DNA of 64,000 nt. It comes from Acidobacteriota bacterium. Its GTDB lineage: Bacteria > Acidobacteriota > Vicinamibacteria > Marinacidobacterales > Marinacidobacteraceae. This document shows, piece by piece, positions 60,152 through 64,000 of the stretch. How positions within the stretch are numbered: the stretch's first letter is position 1; each line of letters opens with the position of its first letter. The position numbers were made by a program, and so were the translations under genes. The notes under the pieces are model-generated. The model was not told the origin of the DNA. It saw nothing but the letters and a program-made list of their open reading frames with translations, and ran no database searches. The stretch spans positions 1-64,000 of the forward strand of contig JAJDUD010000012.1 in the NCBI GenBank assembly GCA_022826825.1. The letters are read 5' to 3'.

Positions 60152-61861
60152 CTACCAGCCGGCTGCGGCGCCCTCGCGGCGCTTGTCCGGCCCCCCGGAC
60201 AGCACTCCCGAGCCGGGGAAGATCCTGATCGCGTTCAGCATCCCGATCCGGTTGGGAGGCTCGCGCAGACGATGCCCCCTGCCGTTCAGCGCCTCGCGCA
60301 CCTCGTCCGAGAAGTCCTTCTCGAGCACCAGATCCGTCCCATCCATATAGGGAATCGAGTTCGCCAGGTAGCGAACCACGAAACGCGGCGCGTCGACCGC
60401 CGCCGGGGCGTCCATGTCGTAGTCGAGCGCCCGAACCAGCACCTGCAGGATCGTCTGGGGAATCGTCCAGCCTCCCGCCGATCCGAGGGCGAAGTAGGGC
60501 TTGCCGTAGCGGGTCACGATCGTGGGGCTCATCACGAAGCGGGGCCGCTGCCCGCCCTCGATGAGATTCACGCTCTCCGGATCGAGGCTGAAGTAGGACA
60601 TCCCGTTGTTGAAGATGACGCCCGTTTCCGGAACCACCACTCCGGCGGGGAGCATCAGCGTCTGGGTGATCGTCACCACGTTGTGGTCCTTGTCCACAAC
60701 GGTGTGGTGCGTGGTGTGCTCCACCGCGGTGGGCGCGTCGCTCTCGGGACGCACCGCCGCATGGAACTGGGCCCGCGACAGATCAATCCGTTCCGCCTGC
60801 TGCTCCGCATATCCCTTCGAGAGCAGCCGGTCGAGCGGGATGTCGGCGTAGTCCTTCCCGGTGTTCCAGGTGTCCTCGTCCACGAAGGCGAGCTTCATGG
60901 CCTCGGCCACCAGGTGGACGAACTCCTCGGAGTTGTGCTCGAGCGCCGCCACGTCGAACCGCTCGAGGATGTTCAGGGTCTGCAGGATCGTCATCCCCGA
61001 GCCACCCGGGGGGTTGCTGTACACCGTGTAGCCCCGGTAGGTGGTCGAGAGCGGCTCGCTCCAGCGCGCCCGGTAGTTCGCAAAATCCTCCACGGTGAGG
61101 ATGCCGCCATTCTGCTGGAAGAAGTTGACCACGGTTTCCGCGATCGCCCCGCCATAGAGGACCCCGGGTCCGTCGGCCGCGATGGCCTTGAAGGTCTTCG
61201 CCAGGTCGGGCTGCTTCAGGACCTCGCCCACCGGCCAGGGCTTCCCGTCCTTGAAAAAAATGCTCGCCCCATAGGGGTAACGGGCCACGTCGGCGCCGAA
61301 CCCGCTGCTCCCGAAGGGGCCGTTCACCGCCGGCGTCACGGCGAAGCCGCCTTCCGCGTACTCGATCGCCGGGGCGAGGACTTCAGCCCACGACATCGTG
61401 CCGTACTCCTCGAGGAGCGCCGCCCAGCCGGCGAGGTTCCCGGGAACGAGCGGCGCCAGGAAGCTGTCCCGGGCCGGATGGGTCCGGTCCCAGAGGCGGC
61501 TCCCGGCGGTGAACGCCTCCGGTTCGGCAGCGGCGGGCGCGGCGCCGATGAAGTCCACCGACCGGATGTCCCCCGTCTTGGCGTCGTGGATCAGCGCGTA
61601 GCCGCCCACTCCGCCCAGACCGGACATGAGGGGTTCCACGACCGCCTTCACCGCGGCGCTTGCAACCGCCGCGTCGAATGCGTTCCCACCCGCCTGCAGC
61701 ATCTGGAGCCCCGCCTGGGCCGCCAGCGGGTGCGAGGTCACCACCATCCCGTTGACGCTCATCCCGGCGCCTTCCGCAGGTCCGTGGAGCGCCGGTCCGA
61801 GCAAGAGCGCGAGTCCCAGTCCCGCACCCGCCAAGGTCAGGAAAAGTCGTTTTCTGATCAT
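60152..61861 (-). CDS. ggt: gamma-glutamyltransferase
   Basis: A 569-residue exported N-terminal-nucleophile hydrolase that cleaves gamma-glutamyl bonds of glutathione and related compounds. A signal peptide covers about residues 1-32. The precursor is cut before the catalytic Thr383 in EHTTHHTVVD, giving large and small subunits. GGNAFDAAVAS, GGVGGYALIHD and PPGGSGMTILQTLN are in the large subunit, and GSAGGWTIPQTILQVL forms the oxyanion and substrate site in the small one. A GAGGAG ribosome site precedes the ATG at 61861. It probably supplies glutamate and cysteinylglycine from extracellular peptides. Confidence 0.93.
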   Translation of the reverse strand: MIRKRLFLTLAGAGLGLALLLGPALHGPAEGAGMSVNGMVVTSHPLAAQAGLQMLQAGGNAFDAAVASAAVKAVVEPLMSGLGGVGGYALIHDAKTGDIRSVDFIGAAPAAAEPEAFTAGSRLWDRTHPARDSFLAPLVPGNLAGWAALLEEYGTMSWAEVLAPAIEYAEGGFAVTPAVNGPFGSSGFGADVARYPYGASIFFKDGKPWPVGEVLKQPDLAKTFKAIAADGPGVLYGGAIAETVVNFFQQNGGILTVEDFANYRARWSEPLSTTYRGYTVYSNPPGGSGMTILQTLNILERFDVAALEHNSEEFVHLVAEAMKLAFVDEDTWNTGKDYADIPLDRLLSKGYAEQQAERIDLSRAQFHAAVRPESDAPTAVEHTTHHTVVDKDHNVVTITQTLMLPAGVVVPETGVIFNNGMSYFSLDPESVNLIEGGQRPRFVMSPTIVTRYGKPYFALGSAGGWTIPQTILQVLVRALDYDMDAPAAVDAPRFVVRYLANSIPYMDGTDLVLEKDFSDEVREALNGRGHRLREPPNRIGMLNAIRIFPGSGVLSGGPDKRREGAAAGW

Positions 61862-62001
61862 CCGTCCGTCTCCTCTGCCTGAAAACCGATCCGGGCGTTT
61901 GTGGCCGACCGCATCTTCATCATATGCGCCCCGATGGGTCGCGGTCCGTTGAGCGGAGCGCTGGCCGGCAGGCGGCCCAGCGCTCCGCGTGGAAGAAAAC
62001 C

Positions 62002-62205
62002 TCAGAAATGGATCCTGGCCGCCAGCTCGACCTGGCGGGGGAACCCGGCGCTCACCGACGTCCCGAACGCCCCCGAGCGCACGTTGCCGACCGGGATGGC
62101 GAAGTGCGCCCGGTTGAGCAGGTTGAACGCCTGGACGAAGAGTTCCAGGTCCCGGGGCCCGCCCAGGCTGAAGCGCTTGCTCAGCCGGACTGTTACCTGC
62201 TTGTT
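62002..62205 (-). pseudogene. TonB-dependent receptor C-terminal remnant
   Basis: On the minus strand 67 codons read as the last strands of a TonB-dependent outer-membrane receptor: VTVRLSKRFSLG, then RDLELFVQAFNLLNRAHFAIPVG, a SGAFGTSVSAGFPRQVELAARIHF ending and a TGA. The terminal aromatic and the FNLLNR motif are typical of the carboxypeptidase-like TonB receptors common in Acidobacteriota. Immediately upstream the frame hits a stop (about 35 bp beyond 62205), and 120 bp on, a gene in the opposite direction starts. More than 90% of the receptor is therefore absent, so this is a gene fragment left by deletion or rearrangement. Confidence 0.75.
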
Positions 62206-62326
62206 GCAACACGGTCGTTTCTCCGGACAGCTCGGGATTCACTCCTTTGGATCGGGGATGTCCAAGAGCCCGCACGGGAGTCGGTATCGTCCGCCCCGAG
62301 AGATAGGTCAGGATTCCCCGGATTTC

Positions 62327-62995
62327 ATGAAATCGCTGATCCTCGTCCTCCTCGTGTTCCAGACCTCCCCCGCCTATGAAGCGCAAAGGGCGCCGCCTAC
62401 GCGCGACACGCTGCTGCCGCCGGATAACGCCGCCTGGGACGGCGCCCAGGAGGTGGTCTGGGGACCCGAGCCCTACCGGACCGGGTTCCGGGCGCTGTGG
62501 AACGAGCACGGCCTTCACCTGCGGTTCGATTCCGAGGACGATGCGCCGTGGTTCACCATGACCGAGCGCGACGACCGGCTCTGGGAAGAGGAGGTGGTCG
62601 AGATCTTTCTCGATCCCCTCGGGGACGGCCGCTACGTCGAAGTGGAGCTCAACCCGGCCAACGTGGTCTGCGATCTGAGGAGGCTCGGACCGGGAGAGAC
62701 GGCTTCTGATCCGATCGGACCGATGGATCGGGGGTTTACCGTCACCGGAATGCGGACGGCCGTCACGGCCGGAGACGGCCGCTGGACCGGAACCCTGCTG
62801 CTTCCCTGGGAGGGACTCGGCCTTTCCGGCCCGCCCGCCGCGGGCGCCGAGATTCCCTTCAACATCTTCCGCATCAAGCGGCCCGGCGGTCCCGAGGCCC
62901 CGGACGCGGGCGCCGTCTTCGCCGCCTGGTCCCCGACCGGCAGCCCCAGCTTCCACGTGCCGGAAGCGTTCCGTCCGCTGCGCCTGATCCCCTGA
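62327..62995 (+). CDS. CBM9-like secreted protein
   Basis: A 222-residue protein with a short signal peptide ending near SPAYEAQ. The remainder resembles a single carbohydrate-binding family 9-like domain: GFRALWNEHGLHLRFDSEDDAPW, EEEVVEIFLDPLGDGRYVEVELNPANVVCDLR, then GRWTGTLLLPWEGLG and the closing AAWSPTGSPSFHVPEAFRPLRL. These stand-alone domains are common beside carbohydrate-processing genes. Its N-terminal domain type also appears in the DUF5916 protein at 30690. It begins 122 bp from the receptor remnant and precedes the DUF5107 gene by 85 bp on the same strand. Ligand unknown. Confidence 0.8.
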   Translation: MKSLILVLLVFQTSPAYEAQRAPPTRDTLLPPDNAAWDGAQEVVWGPEPYRTGFRALWNEHGLHLRFDSEDDAPWFTMTERDDRLWEEEVVEIFLDPLGDGRYVEVELNPANVVCDLRRLGPGETASDPIGPMDRGFTVTGMRTAVTAGDGRWTGTLLLPWEGLGLSGPPAAGAEIPFNIFRIKRPGGPEAPDAGAVFAAWSPTGSPSFHVPEAFRPLRLIP

Positions 62996-63080
62996 GGAAC
63001 GTCGCCGGGGCGGGCGGGCCTGCAAGAGGGTTCGGGCGCGCAACCCGTATAGCCTCTCCGGCCCAGACGAGGTGATGCGC

Positions 63081-64000
63081 ATGCTCTCTCCACGCCCTCC
63101 GACCTTGCTGGCGGCGCTCCTGCTTGCCTTCTCTTCCGTTCCCGCGGCCGCTCAGGAACCCGTCCGCGTCTGGGAAGGCGAACTCACCCTCCCGACCTAC
63201 GCGCTCCTTCCCGACGATCCGAACCCGCAGTTTCGCGAGACGGACAACTCCATCGTCTATCCCTACACGATGCAGGACAACCTCGGCACGGAGCGCGCTG
63301 ACCACACCTGGCGGGCGTTCTTCCTGGAGAACGAGTACCTGAAGGTGGCCTGCCTTCCCGAGATCGGGGGCCGCATCCAGTGGGTCCTCGACAAGCGCGA
63401 GAACGAGCAGATGTTCTACAACAACCGGGTCATCCGGCCCGGCCTGATCGCGCTCCGGGGCGCCTGGGTCTCGGGGGGCATCGAGTGGAACCGGGGTCCC
63501 CAGGGCCACACGGTGACCAGCTACTCGCCGGTGAACGTCACCGGCGTCCAGAACGAGGACGGCTCGGCGACCCTCGTGATCGGCGAGGTGGAACAGAGCT
63601 TCCGCACCGGCTGGGAAGTGCGCCTGACGCTCCGACCGGGCGTGGCGCGGCTCGACCAGGAGATCGCCATCTTCAACCCGACCGACCTTCCCCATCCCTA
63701 CTACTTCTGGAACAACACCGCCTTCCCCCAGCGCGACGGCACCCGCTTCCTCTACCCGATGTCCCTCGCCACCGACCACTTCGGGACCACCTTCTACCGC
63801 TTCCCCGAAGATGACGGGGTGGACATGACCCGGCTCCCCAACTATCCGGAGCCCACTTCCATCTTCGCCTACCGGGCGGTCCACGACTTCTTCGGCGCCT
63901 ACGACTCGGGGGACGACCGGGGGATCGTCCAGACCGCCGACCATCGCGAACTTCCCGGCAAGAAGGGCTGGACCTGGGGCCAGGGCGACGACGGCATGAT
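63081..64000 (+). CDS. DUF5107 domain protein, 3' end outside window
   Basis: The frame stays open for 306 codons to the window end. A signal peptide of about 25 residues ends in PAAAQEP. The rest matches the N-terminal part of DUF5107 proteins: VRVWEGELTLPTYALLPDDPNPQF, YPYTMQDNLG, LENEYLKVACLPEIGGRIQWVLDK, then ALRGAWVSGGIEWNRGPQGHTVTS and YYFWNNTAFPQRDGTRFLYPM. The fold is galactose-mutarotase-like and usually followed by TPR repeats, which would lie beyond this window. GAGG stands 8 nt before the ATG at 63081; an ATG at 63075 is possible. Likely involved in extracellular carbohydrate handling; function not established. Confidence 0.88.
   Translation, partial: MLSPRPPTLLAALLLAFSSVPAAAQEPVRVWEGELTLPTYALLPDDPNPQFRETDNSIVYPYTMQDNLGTERADHTWRAFFLENEYLKVACLPEIGGRIQWVLDKRENEQMFYNNRVIRPGLIALRGAWVSGGIEWNRGPQGHTVTSYSPVNVTGVQNEDGSATLVIGEVEQSFRTGWEVRLTLRPGVARLDQEIAIFNPTDLPHPYYFWNNTAFPQRDGTRFLYPMSLATDHFGTTFYRFPEDDGVDMTRLPNYPEPTSIFAYRAVHDFFGAYDSGDDRGIVQTADHRELPGKKGWTWGQGDDGM

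Noticed and set aside
60152-63082. 976-codon minus-strand frame read as one long protein with a C-terminal gamma-glutamyltransferase
   Set aside because: Only the part from the ATG at 61861 is homologous; the rest is antisense to the CBM9-like gene and out of frame with the receptor remnant.

Overview
The window is about 64 kb of very GC-rich bacterial DNA, densely coded, with many GTG/TTG starts and short gene overlaps. The best phylogenetic hint is a run of secreted VWFA-related proteins of the type known from Acidobacteriota, together with a DUF5916 outer-membrane protein, a DUF5107 protein, a YkvI-type permease and a spondin-domain lipoprotein. I infer an uncultured member of Acidobacteriota; this is not proven by a marker gene. 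No tRNA, rRNA, CRISPR array or intact mobile element was seen.

Layout. 1-1407 is gene-poor and rich in palindromes. 1408-12273 holds housekeeping and sulfur genes: msrB, a TauE-type exporter, metX-metY with a CoA-binding partner, a methyltransferase, mnmA, a MOSC protein, a CCA-adding enzyme, a threonine-dehydratase-like enzyme, a SixA-like phosphatase and a permease. 12490-21657 holds a secreted lectin-like protein, a GAF-SpoIIE phosphatase, phenylalanine hydroxylase, an NhaC antiporter, RNase D, a dicarboxylate symporter and a ccdA-cytochrome c-TlpA operon. 21920-29493 carries comM, a DUF309 protein, an M23 peptidase, secA and guaB. 29612-45152 is an envelope region: lipoproteins, a DUF5916 protein, six tandem VWFA-related genes (one internally deleted), a spondin protein, a proline-racemase-family enzyme, an MFS carrier and a secreted esterase. 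60152-64000 has gamma-glutamyltransferase, a TonB-receptor remnant, a CBM9-like protein and a DUF5107 protein cut by the window end.

The most unusual part is 45530-60089. It combines a sterol C-24 methyltransferase homologue, two near-duplicate proteins that each fuse an N-terminal GPP34 (GOLPH3-like) domain to a cytochrome P450, an FAD oxidoreductase, a Rieske oxygenase, and the three parts of an RND efflux pump. The pump genes are split: adaptor and outer-membrane factor lie at one end and the permease at the other, with the oxidative enzymes between them. I read this as a candidate membrane-associated pathway that modifies and exports a sterol-like or other polycyclic lipid. The substrate and the role of GPP34 as a membrane-targeting module are inferences.

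Three copies of a 150-250 bp intergenic repeat with strong hairpins lie at 19.8, 25.0 and 33.1 kb. Two of them show a compensatory base change in a stem, which argues for a conserved folded structure.
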